DNA of 27,768 nt, taken from NCBI GenBank assembly GCA_027972325.1, contig JAPMOS010000327.1:1-27768 (forward strand), in the 5' to 3' direction. The notes beneath the pieces were generated by a model. The model made no database searches, had not been told where the DNA came from, and worked only from the letters and a program-made list of their open reading frames with translations. Position numbers and translations under genes: made by a program. This document shows, in pieces, positions 1 through 10,100 of the stretch (the first letter of the stretch is position 1; every line of letters begins with the position of its first letter). This DNA is from Paratrimastix pyriformis (lineage: Eukaryota; Preaxostyla; Paratrimastigidae).

Positions 1-86
1 GGCTTCAGTCGCCACCGTACTCGGCTTGCTGATGATCGCGTAAACGGCACAGTGTCGCGAAGCCACCTATTTTTTGTCGTCGCTAA

Positions 87-1500
87 ATGGCTGACTCAAG
101 CACTAGTATTCAAGCTGCGCAGCTCGTTCTCTGTCCTGGAGCATCAACTGCGCAAATCACAACAAGTAGCAACAACCCGGTCAAGTTTCCATCTGGGGCT
201 ATCGTGTCATCGCTTTCCGTTACGGGCGCGTCGGACTTTGTGGGTGATGTTGTGTTTCATGGTAACATCGCGCCTCACAAGCACCAACAATGGACCTCGC
301 TGCGGCAACTCACTGACGTCTCAATCGCTGCTGACGACACCACTGATAAGCGGTTGATGCGTTACAGCGCGACACTGGGCAGATGGGTTGCTGATATCAC
401 GTACGACGAAGCTGCCTCGTCGGGCACGGTCGTGAAGCGGACGGCAAACGGTACAATCAACGCGGCGGTGATCAATGCGTCGGGATCGCTTGTTGCGGAC
501 ACGGTTTCTGAACGTACGGCCGACCATGGCGTGAATGTGGATGGGTGACGATGACGGGATGGTGAACGCATCAAAGCTCGTGACTGCTACCGTGGAGACA
601 ACAAATCTTACTGACCTGAACTTGAACGGGTTACGGTGCGCGGAGGCAACCTCACTGCGCAAACTCTGAGACTGAGCGGGCTTGCTTCAGGAGACGTTTA
701 TAGCACGAATGGCGCCATCACTGTCGTTGCTAATCGCGATCGCACCGGCTTCGAGTCGTTCGACAACACGCCAGGTTATGCATTCGACGCGTCTTATCAC
801 CTCGCCGTTGAGAGCGGTACAGGATGGGTTGCCGGTAAGCGTTTCGCGTGGACTCCTGCTGTACTGAACACTGATACGACCGTCGGTACTCCAACGCATC
901 TCACAGTTGAAGTGATGGGCCTTCGATTACGGGTGATGATTCTGATTCGATATGGACGGGCAGCGTCGTGCTGCTCACCTTCCTACACACGGCGGCGCGG
1001 AGCTACGTGTCGAACGACTATCTCACGACGGTTGATACGAGCCCTCTCTGTATGACCGCGCTAGATCACGCAGTAGGGACGACGCTTTCGACTTCGCAGC
1101 CACGCTAACGGGAACGCAACTCGCGCTCTCGCCGTATATCCTTTCGTACCGCGGCATCACAATCAAGTCTGCGGCAATCACTAACGTTACCGAGATCCAC
1201 AACTTTGCGTTCACCGGCGGTGTTTTGAGCGTGCCGCAGATTAGCACCAGCATTAGTGCGCGGACGAGCTCAGGCTCGCAAAGCACAAACTACAGCGTAC
1301 ACCTACTCGGGTTGATGCCCTGCGCGACGGGTCCAATCGTTGTAGATATTTTGAGTCCTAATACGTTCACTTCGCGCCCGAAGGCCATCTCCATTGATAA
1401 CCGGGCGACAAGCATCCAGTTCGTTGGGTCGCTTGCCATGCTTCACGCCGTCGCGCCGTTCATGTGGGTCATTGTTCCAGGGTTTCTGTGGACGCTATAG
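87..1500 (+). pseudogene. Virion fibre-like structural protein, fossil
   Basis: The plus strand holds coding-like stretches rich in Ser, Thr, Ala, Val, Gly and Asn, with short beta-strand-like alternation (for example SLSVTGASDFVGDVVFHGN near the start and TSISARTSSGSQSTNYSVHL near the end). This resembles trimeric tail-fibre or spike proteins of phages and large DNA viruses. No conserved catalytic motif is visible, and fibre proteins are poorly conserved, so the family call rests on composition and pattern only. The copy is broken, with a few breaks, and its beginning may lie upstream of the window. Base composition is closer to the 13.8-22.8 kb replication module than to the GC-rich segments nearby, so both could derive from one virus-like element; that link is inference. 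An unrelated surface protein of low complexity is the main alternative. Confidence 0.35.
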
Positions 1501-1511
1501 ACATTGAGATT

Positions 1512-1620
1512 TCTATAGAAAAAGCCCGACGCTCTGGCCTCCGGGTTTTCGTGGACAGACCCTCCCCACTCGGCCTGTCTGTAGTGAGGGCCCGCGGTTT
1601 TCATGAACAGACCCTCCCAA
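1512..1620 (+). repeat. Hairpin followed by a short direct repeat
   Basis: Just after the last stop of the fibre-like remains, AAAAGCCCG and CGGGTTTT can pair (one G-U wobble) around a loop of about 13 bases. The sequence GGTTTTCGTGGACAGACCCT then recurs about 48 bases later in a slightly changed form (GGTTTTCATGAACAGACCCT). A 3'-end or termination hairpin is possible given the position; no function is demonstrated. Confidence 0.3.
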
Positions 1621-1879
1621 ATCCTCCTTGCTTCACTTTCACCTTGCTTCACCCTGACGCACTTCCTCCTCCCGAGAGAAACGTCGAGCCTCTAATTTCG
1701 GATCAAAAGAGAACCAGATTCATTACTCGTCTTCGTCTTCGTCTTCGCCTTGGGGTTGGCGTTGTAGTCGTTGTTGCCAGTGTCGTCATCCGAATTTATC
1801 GCCGGCAAACCATTCATCTTCGTCATCATCTACCGGCATCTCGGGAAGGGCACGGATTCCGGCACGGGTTCGGGCTCAG
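1621..1879. other. Stretch without a recognised gene; small CTTCGT microsatellite
   Basis: This stretch contains a short run of CGTCTT hexamers around 1726-1750 and otherwise no motif I can name. Open frames cross it on the plus strand but look like chance. It separates the fibre-like fossil from the minus-strand duplicated gene. Confidence 0.4.
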
Positions 1880-2600
1880 CCACAAGGACAGGAAGGCAGA
1901 GGAAGGCCCAGTTAAGAGGAAGTCCCAAAGGGTAGGAAGCTCGCGCGAGCAGGTGCTGGTGCGGAACTTGTGGCACTGAATCGACCAGTCATAGGTCTTC
2001 CGTTCGTCCGCGGAGAGAGAGAGGTATTCACGTTCGCAGGCCAGGAATACCTTGGGGAACTGTTCTCCGTAGTAGTCAGTGCGCTCCAACAGGGAACGGT
2101 CACGAAGAACCCCTGAGGTAGAAGGGGTAAGAGCGTTCCCAGAGGACGATCTCATCGAGCCCCATCGGGACCTCGATGGGTGGTCGATGTCGAATGCAGC
2201 CTCGGAATCAAGGAGCAGGGTAATGAGCAAGGCTCTTGCTGACAGGCCCTGTAGGTCTGCGACGTATCAGAACAGCGTCCGCTGGTCAAGGAAAAAGGAC
2301 GCCACCGAAAGCGAGAACCATCCGGGTGAGTACCTTGTGCAACTCAACACAGATGGGAGCGGAGAAATGGTACTCAGTCAACGGCTTCAAAAGTGAACGG
2401 GGACGATGAGGCCGGGATTCAGATGATTCGCGTTCGGGAAACCAACTCGCCAGCAGCTTGGGGAAGATCCGTCGTAAAAGCCTGTCGGCTTAGGTGCACC
2501 TCGGTCTTGTCCTCCGGTTGAAAGAAGTCGTAGGTCCTGGAGGAGAGGCATGAGAAACCCACAACACATCAGGGAAAACAGTAAACAGACCGATTGAGGA
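1880..2600 (-). pseudogene. Unrecognised gene, duplicate copy 1 (decayed)
   Basis: The minus strand encodes segments clearly related to the copy at 3313-4020: DSEAAFDID, then DYYGEQFPKVFLACEREYL and SIQCHKFRTSTC. The matching DNA runs from about 1925 to 2600, and both copies end with AACAGACCGATTGAGG. Segments lie in more than one frame and an in-frame stop interrupts the N-terminal side near 2265, where copy 2 is open, so this copy looks inactive unless introns explain the changes. I do not recognise the family. The Cys/His/aromatic-rich C-terminal part is the best conserved piece. It is probably a host gene or an old repeat; the spacing to copy 2 is about 1.42 kb. Confidence 0.4.
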
Positions 2601-2635
2601 GCGGGGAGCAGCGGACTTCGTAGCCGGGGGCTTGT

Positions 2636-2925
2636 CGTGGCATCATGCCGGGAAGGGGCTCAGGAAGGCTCAGAAGGCCCAGGAAGGCTCAGGAAGGGGC
2701 TCAGGAAGGGGCCCAGGAAGGCTCAGGAAGGGCCCAGAAGGCTCAGGAAGGCTCTGGAAGGGGCTCAGGAAGGCTCTGAAGGGCTCAGGAAGGGCCCAGG
2801 AAGGCCTGGAAGGCCCAGGAAGGCCCAGAAAGGACTCAGGAAGGGGCCTGTGAAGGGGCTCAGGAAGGACTCAGGAAGGGGCTCAGGAAGGGACTCGGGA
2901 ACGTCCTCGACGAGAATGATCACCT
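2636..2925. repeat. Purine-rich minisatellite
   Basis: Imperfect tandem copies of CTCAGGAAGGGG and CTCAGGAAGG, with variants GCCCAGGAAGG and CTCTGGAAGG, fill about 290 bases. The plus strand is almost free of T. All frames are open because the unit lacks stops, so the Gly/Arg/Lys-rich translations here should not be read as genes. It sits between the two diverged gene copies. Confidence 0.85.
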
Positions 2926-3312
2926 GGCGAGACCGAGTCCGTCTGCTAAGCATGGCATGACTTGCGCTTCCTCTGCATTTTGGCGGTTTCCATGCGGGAT
3001 ACTCCAGGGGTAACAGCCACTCTTTCAAAACCAGGAAGTTCAAAATCAGACACAAGGAAAGCACTATTTCTCACGCCATCTCTCTGTTTTGTTCCCCTTG
3101 TAGGACGAACTACGGCTGGCACACGCTCTTCTCGGTGAACGGACCCACGCTGACGGGTTCCGCACAAGATAAAAGTTATGGTCGAACAATAGATCAACGG
3201 TCTCGATGCGACTAGGCTCCAGGGGTAATAGCCACTCTTTTCAAAAACAGGGACACATGGAAAGCGGGAAGAAGGTGGCGGAGAGAGATAGAGACAAAAA
3301 GTCTCGGGTTGT
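2926..3312. other. Spacer with a 35-base direct repeat
   Basis: CTCCAGGGGTAACAGCCACT near 3001 recurs near 3221 as CTCCAGGGGTAATAGCCACT; each is followed by a run similar to CTTTCAAAACCAGG. On the minus strand both read through as short related peptides. No gene is recognised. Confidence 0.5.
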
Positions 3313-4410
3313 TTATGCGTTCCCAGTGAACTTGAAGAGACAGTCCCAATGGGCCGGAATCTCGCGGTAGCAGGTGTTGGTGCGGAACTTGTGGCACTGA
3401 ATCGACCAGTCATAGGTCTTCCGTTCGTCTTCGGAGAGAGCGAGGTATTCACGTTCGCAAGCCTGGAATACCTTGGGGAACTGTTCTCCGTAGTAGTCAG
3501 TGAGTTCCAACATGGAACGGTCATGAAAACCTCCTTGACGTAGAAGGGGAAAGTGCTCCTAGAGGGCAAGCTCATCCAGCCTCATGTGGCCATCGACGGC
3601 ACGGTCGACGCCGAATGCAGCCTCGGAATCCAGACACACAAGAATCATCAAGGCTCTTGAAGTCAGGAACTGGTAGGTCTTGTCGATATCAGCACTTTGA
3701 CCGCAGGTCATCGAAAACAGGATTTTTCCGAAGGTGAGTCCCAACCGGTTAAGTACCTTGTGCAACTCAACACAGATGGCACCGGAGAGTCGGTACTCAG
3801 CCATGGTCTCGAAAAATGAACAGGGACGATGAGACCGCGATTCAGATGGTTTGTGCTCGGGAACCAACTTGCCAGCAGCTTGGGAAAGATCCGTTCGTAA
3901 AATGCCTGTCGAGTGAGTTTCAACACTTCCTTTGTCTCCGATTGCCAGACGAGGTAGATCCTGGAGGAGAGGTTTTAAGGAACCCACAAGAGGTAAAACA
4001 GAAAACAGACCGATTGAGGGGCGGGGGCGGTGTTCGACGACGACAGAGGCTGATGAGGACTCGAAGTTGTGGGAGGGACTGATGACGTGGAACTCGTGGC
4101 GGTGCGGGCGTTCTGGGAGGCACGGAAGCTCGATCCGGAGCCACTGCTGGAGGCTTTGCAGTCGTGCTCGTGGCGGTGACCGGGCTGCACGTGGGTTCTG
4201 GGAGGCACGGAAGCCCGACCCGGAGCCACTGCTGGAGGCGTGGCAGTCGTGCTCGTGGCGGTGACCGGGCTGCACGTGGGGTTCTGGGAGGCACGGAAGC
4301 CCGACCCGGAGCCACTGCTGGAGGCGTGGCAGTAGTGCTCGTGGCGGTGACCGGGGCTGCACGTGAGGCGGAGGACGCGACAGGGGCTGCACGTGGGTTC
4401 TGGAAGGCAC
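3313..4410 (-). CDS. Unrecognised protein, duplicate copy 2
   Basis: The N-terminal segment (about 4410 to 3559, minus strand) first crosses the 85-base repeats, then becomes non-repetitive with Leu-rich blocks (SFFETMAEYRLSGAICVELH, DKTYQFLTSRALMILVCLD). A following segment in another frame (3513 to 3313) gives ELTDYYGEQFPKVF, EREYLALSEDERKTYDWSIQ and CHKFRTNTC and ends in a stop. A short intron or a frameshift near 3515-3565 would connect them; I cannot decide which. The aromatic/charged C-terminal piece is preserved in copy 1, which argues that it once coded for protein. No signal peptide, membrane segment or known domain is visible. Function unknown. Confidence 0.4.
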
Positions 4411-4415
4411 GGATG
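4111..4415. repeat. 85-base tandem repeat (3+ units)
   Basis: Units begin with TTCTGGGAGGCACGGAAG at 4111, 4196 and 4282, with a partial unit at about 4398. Each contains CGGAGCCACTGCTGGAGGC and GGTGACCGGGCTGCACGTGG. The period of 85-86 is not a multiple of three, so successive units are read in shifting frames; the His/Ser/Pro-rich minus-strand translation is a by-product of the repeat. Confidence 0.85.
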
Positions 4416-5371
4416 CCGGAGGCGGAGGCGTCTTGAGAGCAACGATTGAACCAGCAGCCGGCGGCGGCGGTGAACGTTGGGTTGCCAGGATCGATGTCGG
4501 GGAACGGGAGCGGACCTCTTGATAGCCGGGGGCCTGTGCTGGCGTCTTGGGCGGGATGGAGTCGGGCAGTTTCTTGGGAGGCGAACCCGCCCTCGGTTTC
4601 GGAGGAGGGGCAAGCGACGACGACGGAGGGGCGGTCCGGCGTTGGGGCTGCTTTGAGGGCGTCGGAGGAGGGGCTGCGGTCTGCTCGGGTTCGGGGTCAG
4701 CTCAGGTTCGGCGGGCTGCTCGGCTTCGGCGAGCTGCTCGGGTTCACCAGGGACGGACTGCTCGGCGGCTTCCGGTTCTGTGCCGGTTTGCTGTAGTTCG
4801 GACTGCGCCGGTTCGGGTTCTGAGGGTTCTGCGGGTTCGGTGGTGGTGGCCTGCACAGGGTCGGAGGTAGTCACCTCGGGTTCAGTTGTGGTGGTCTCCA
4901 GCGTTCGATGGTTGGTCTGCTCAGGCACGGGCTCGGTGGTCTGCTCTGGCACGGTGGTCTGCTCAGGCTCAGGGGTCTCCTCGGGCTCGGCGGTGGGCGG
5001 CTCGGGTAGCACGCTCGCCCGCGCATGTTCGCTGCTGGAAGAATGCTCGGCTGATGGAATGAAGACGACTGGGTGATGTTGATCGGCATCTTGGCTGGCA
5101 TGTTGGATCTCCTTGTTCCTGTTCGGTCGCCTCGTGTTCCTGGCTGGCGCGTTGGGTCTCCTCTGCTCAGCTTCATCTTCGGTGACAGTGTCCAGGCGAA
5201 GAGGCGAGGCCGGCGCTGCATCGGCGGCGGATGACTTGGGTTCAGCGCGCGCACGTTTCCTCGAATGGCCTCGCGGTTCCTCCTCCGAGGAGTCATCCCG
5301 CGAGTGACGAGGAGTCGGGTAACGGCGGCGCTGCGCGTCTCACGAAGTTCCTGAGTGCTTTCCTTGGGCAT
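4416..5371 (-). CDS. Pro/Glu/Thr-rich low-complexity protein segment
   Basis: On the minus strand a Met codon at 5371 in AAAATGC context opens a short frame (MPKESTQELRETRSAA). Downstream, from about 5040 to 4680, another frame is dominated by EPE, PEQTTEP and TTTEP units. Such composition occurs in surface or mucin-like proteins and in disordered linkers of many eukaryotes. No signal peptide or folded domain is evident. The segments could be exons of one gene that continues into the unrecognised gene at 3313-4410, but no splice sites are convincing. Repetitive composition alone can create such open frames, so confidence is low. Confidence 0.25.
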
Positions 5372-5420
5372 TTTGCGGGATCATGGCTATTACACAAGGT
5401 TAGGAGCCACTAAACCATCA

Positions 5421-7062
5421 AATGTTTGTTGGTACTAAAATCCATACCGGCGGTATGGATTTTCAATAGAAATCGAATTTTCGAGGTGGTGTTCTGACAT
5501 CATCCCAAGTGTTTTTTGCGTAACTCATCGATTTGCATCATCAGAACCCGTATCACGATGTTTGTCGGGGGTACTAAAATCCATACCGGCGGTATGGATT
5601 TTCAATAGAAATCGAATTTTTCGAGGTGGTGTTCTGACATCATCCCAAGTGTTTTTCGATGAAACTCATCGATTTACATCATCAGAACCGGTATCGCGAT
5701 GTTTGTCGGGGTACTAAAATCCATACCGGCGGTATGGATTTTCAATAGAAATCGAATTTTCGAGGTGGTGTTCTGACATCATCCCAAGTGTTTTTTGGTG
5801 TAACTCATCGATTTGCATCATCAGAACCCGTATCACGATGTTTGTCGGTACTAAAATCCATACCGGCGGTATGGATTTTCAATAGAAATCGAATTTTTCG
5901 AGGTGGTGTTCTGACATCATCCCAAGTGTTTTTCGATGAAACTCATCGATTTACATCATCAGAACCGGTATCGCGATGTTTGTCGGTACTAAAATCCATA
6001 CCGGCGGTATGGATTTTCAATAGAAATCGAATTTTTCGAGGTGGTGTTCTGACATCATCCCAAGTGTTTTTTCGATGAAACTCATCGATTTGCATCATCA
6101 GAACCGGTATCACGATGTTTGTTGGTACTAAAATCCATACCGGCGGTATGGATTTTCAATAGAAATCGAATTTTTCGAGGTGGTGTTCTGACATCATCCC
6201 AAGTGTTTTTCGATGAAACTCATCGATTTGCATCATCAGAACCGGTATCGCGATGTTTGTCGGTACTAAAATCCATACCGGCGGTATGGATTTTCAATAG
6301 AAATCGAATTTTTCGAGGTGGTGTTCTGACATCATCCCAAGTGTTTTTTTGGTGTAACTCATCGATTTGCATCATCAGAACCGGTATCACGATGTTTGTC
6401 GGGGGTACTAAAATCCATACCGGCGGTATGGATTTTCAATAGAAATCGAATTTTTCGAGGTGGTGTTCTGACATCATCCCGTGTTTTTTGATGTAACTCA
6501 TCGATTTGCATCATCAGAACCGGTATCGCGATGTTTGTCGTTGTACTAAAATCCATACCGGCGGTATGGATTTTCAATAGAAATCGAATTTTTCGAGGTG
6601 GTGTTCTGACATCATCCCAAGTGTTTTTTTGGTGTAACTCATCGATTTGCATCATCAGAACCGGTATCACGATGTTTGTCGGGGGTACTAAAATCCATAC
6701 CGGCGGTATGGATTTTCAATAGAAATCGAATTTTTCGAGGTGGTGTTCTGACATCATCCCAAGTGTTTTTTCGATGAAACTCATCGATTTGCATCATCAG
6801 AACCGGTATCGCGATGTTTGTCGGGGGTACTAAAATCCATACCGGCGGTATGGATTTTCAATAGAAATCGAATTTTTCGAGGTGGTGTTCTGACATCATC
6901 CCAAGTGTTTTTTTGGTGTAACTCATCGATTTGCATCATCAGAACCCGTATCACGATGTTTGTCGGGGGTACTAAAATCCATACCGGCGGTATGGATTTT
7001 CAATAGAAATCGAATTTTTCGAGGTGGTGTTCTGACATCGAATTTTTCGAGGTGGTGGTGTT
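5421..7062. repeat. Satellite array, about 12 units of 137-144 bases, two-unit higher order
   Basis: The sequence GGTACTAAAATCCATACC recurs at 5431, 5570, 5710, about 5847 and on to 6968. Each unit carries a perfect 13-base dyad with a single central base (first copy 5437-5449 paired with 5451-5463), then AGAAATCGAATTTTTCGAGG and GGTGTTCTGACATCATCCC. Eleven successive units alternate without exception between TATCACGATG and TATCGCGATG, and GGTGTAACTC or GATGAAACTC tends to alternate as well. The array therefore grew by duplication of a dimer of about 280 bases. The last unit is partial and breaks down into CGAATTTTTCGAGGTGGTGG at about 7039-7060. Open frames across it are repeat artefacts. 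Confidence 0.95.
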
Positions 7063-7134
7063 CTCATTCAACTCGCGAGGTGGACCTTACCCCGGGTTCT
7101 AACCTTTGTTAACGCGCCATTTTGCCGTTTTCAG

Positions 7135-10100
7135 ATGAACTCGATCGATTGGAACCAGTTCCACACCCCCCAAGAAGCCATTGAGTATTGCGAGGGTGCG
7201 ATCGGCCAGGACCCCCCGAAATGGGCCGAGGGTTACCAGGCGATCAATTGGTTTGTTTTACTCGCTCCTCGTTTTCCCGAAACTTGTTGTCATAGCTTCC
7301 GTCGACGCCTCTCCTCCCTCACCCAGCCGTTGGGCGCGGGGCTCATGACGCCCTACCATCTGGAGCTGATTCGACAGACTTTTGACGGCCTTTTCCGGCC
7401 GTCCTCACCTGATTCCGCCGGTAAAGACCTCCTCCTCGACATCGGTGGGGAGGAGGACGCCCGAACGCGAGGAGCCCTCGTCCGTATTTGCATCGCACCT
7501 CCGGCTCGGTGCTAAATCCGTTCTTTGTTAGGTCTCCCGCCCCCGCCGCCACGCACACCGCACCAGGAGCGCCCCTGCCCCGACCCCTACCGCCCCGAAG
7601 GCCCCGACCGCCCTGACCGCCCGTCCGACGACGCCCGCCTCTGGCGCCGTCGAGCACAAGGACAAGGGAACCGGAGCCGCTCGGCCGTCTGTCGGAGCGG
7701 GTTCTGGCCTTTCCCAGCTGATTCTTTTTGGATTTCAGAATCCTGGACGACGATGATGTGCCGAGCCCGCCCAAGCCCAAGAGGCGGCCCCGGCGGCCGC
7801 CAAGCCCAAGAAGGATCGCGAGGCCCCCGAAGAAGGCAAGAAGGCGGCCCCGGTGGCCGCCAAGTCCAAGAAGGAGGCCGCCAAGGAGGCGAAGGCCGCG
7901 GCCCCGGCCCCCCCGCCACCGGCCCGCCGGAAGCCTGGGCCGCCTCATGAGGCCAAGGAGGCTGCGGAGGCGAAGGGCTCGGACGACGCCCCCAGGAGGA
8001 CGCCAGGCCGCGGCACCGGCACAAGCACCCGGCCCCAGTGGAGATCTCCTCCTCGTCGTCGGACGAGGGCGGCCGTGCCCCGAACCCAAGGCGAAGGCCG
8101 AGCGCAAGCGGGCCCGGCCGACCGACCCGGACGACTTCTCCCCGGAGGCCGCTCGCCAAGTACTGCAGTCCGTCGTTGATCTCGTCAATGCGTACCTTGC
8201 GCGCCACCCTCCCTCCTCCCACCCCGCTCGCCAAGTAATGCAGTCCGTCGTTGATATCGTCAATGCGTACCTTGCGCGCCACCCTGCCTCCTCCCACCAC
8301 TCGTGACCTGTTTTCATCGTTTCCCTTTTTGAACAAGTTACTGACTGCACATTCCTTTCGCTTTGTTCGGGTTGTTAGGGGCTCTTCGATCGATCTCTGT
8401 CGGAAAAGTGCCACGGCAAGAGGGCCCATGTGCTGCTGAGCTCCATCGACCCCTGCCCGAGCCTCGCCCGGCCCCTTGCCTACGAGCGCCTCGGAGCAAT
8501 TGTGGAATGGTTCGAGAAGCTGGGAGCGGCCGTCCTGTTCAGCATAATCGTCCAAACGTCGGCCCTGGACGAGGCTCGATACCAGGTGGTCGACGGCTCG
8601 CACCGGTCTGACAATGCTCTTTTGGTGGATCGGCCTCTAATCGTGCCCCTAGGTTCCAGGTTGCGCGCATCATCGTGGACCCGCGCCGGGTCTCCGAGTT
8701 GCCGCCCGAGATCACCGCAGAACAGCGGACCGAGCTTCGCCAAAGGGTGGAGAAGCTCAACAAGCTACACCCCCAGATCCGGCAGGTCTCTTGCACGTTG
8801 TCTCCGCCCTCATAACAACGCACCTCTTCCCCCTGCACAGCACCTGAAGGAGGACTACATCGACGTGGCCGTTTACAACACTCTCGATCCGGAGGCCATG
8901 CTCGAGCTGCAACATCGGGTCAACCTGCTTACTCACGACGCGCGGTTTGGAAGCAGCACCTTCGACGTCCTGCTGAACCTCAAGCGTGCATCCCTCCAAG
9001 TCTGTCGTCTCCCGTCTATTGATTATCATCACCCCACCTCCCCGCCCTTATCAGGCCCCCAAGCGCTACATCCGTGAGGATCCTGACTTTGCCACACATT
9101 TGGAACCCGCCCTCAAGGAGCTGCACTTCCCCAAAGGCGAAGACGCCCCGGCCAAGCTTGTGAAGATTCTGGAGTGCTTCTCCCTGGAGATGCTGTGTGC
9201 CCTCCCAGCTCCCGGTTGAGCGACAGCCGTCAGCCACGAACCTGTGGCGCATCTTTGAGGTCCGCATGCACCAACCATTTCCACGCTGCCGCTCACACGT
9301 CCTGCCCGCCAGGCCAGGGATGCGGAGATGAATCGGTGGCTTGCTCGCGCCATGTTGGAGGGGTCGTTCAGTGGTTCTGAGGCCACCTCTACTGCAGCGG
9401 CCGATCTCAAGAAGCCCATTCGGCAGGCCGAGCAGACCTTCATGCTGCTCGAGGCCCACGATGCAGCTGAGGTGGCCGCCGGAGACCACCCCCGTCCTCT
9501 ACCTGCCCCCGACGAGGCCGCCCGGGAGATCCTGCGGTGCCATCTCGTCCGGACCGAGACCTTGCCTTCATGAACTGCCTCAACGTGCGGCCCTTCCCAT
9601 TCCGCAAGGGCAAGGTTCGACTCCCGGCCTTCTCCGAGGAGCTGGGTGAGCTGGGCTGCCCGTTCGAGCGCCTCAACGAGACGGACGTTGGCAACATGCC
9701 CCAAGAGATCACCTTCATGGACGGCCGGCGTCTCTCCGAGTTCGAGTTGGTCCTCGGCTACTGGCTGGGGTGGTGCGCGGCACAACTGCCACCGGCAATG
9801 CAGGACTACCTGATGCCCGAGCACTGCCCGTACGCCCGGCTCTGGGAGGAGATGGGCCACCACGACATCCCCCGTGCCAGCAAGCGCATGCTGAAGACCG
9901 TCGACCGGGAACTACGTGAGGAAAGGCGGGCACTCCGGGAGGAAGCCGCCTCCGAGCACCCAGAGCCGCCGAAGTCAGAGCCGGCCAAGCGGGCCACCCT
10001 GAAGGCGCTTCTTTCCCAAGCCGAGCCGACCTCCGAAGCCGAGGCCAAGGCAGCGGAGGCCGATGACGAGTATGAGGTCAAGGCCTGCGCACTCCCACCG

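Noticed and set aside
2632-2960. Gly/Arg-rich protein on the plus strand
   Set aside because: All frames are open because the minisatellite unit has no stop codons; no start context or conserved domain.
5421-7062. CRISPR-like array
   Set aside because: Whole units repeat with no unique spacers, the period is about 140 bases, and the setting is eukaryotic; it is a satellite.
9612-9623. tRNA gene (GGTTCGACTCC resembles a B box)
   Set aside because: No A box or cloverleaf stems surround it, and the bases lie in conserved coding sequence present in both arms.
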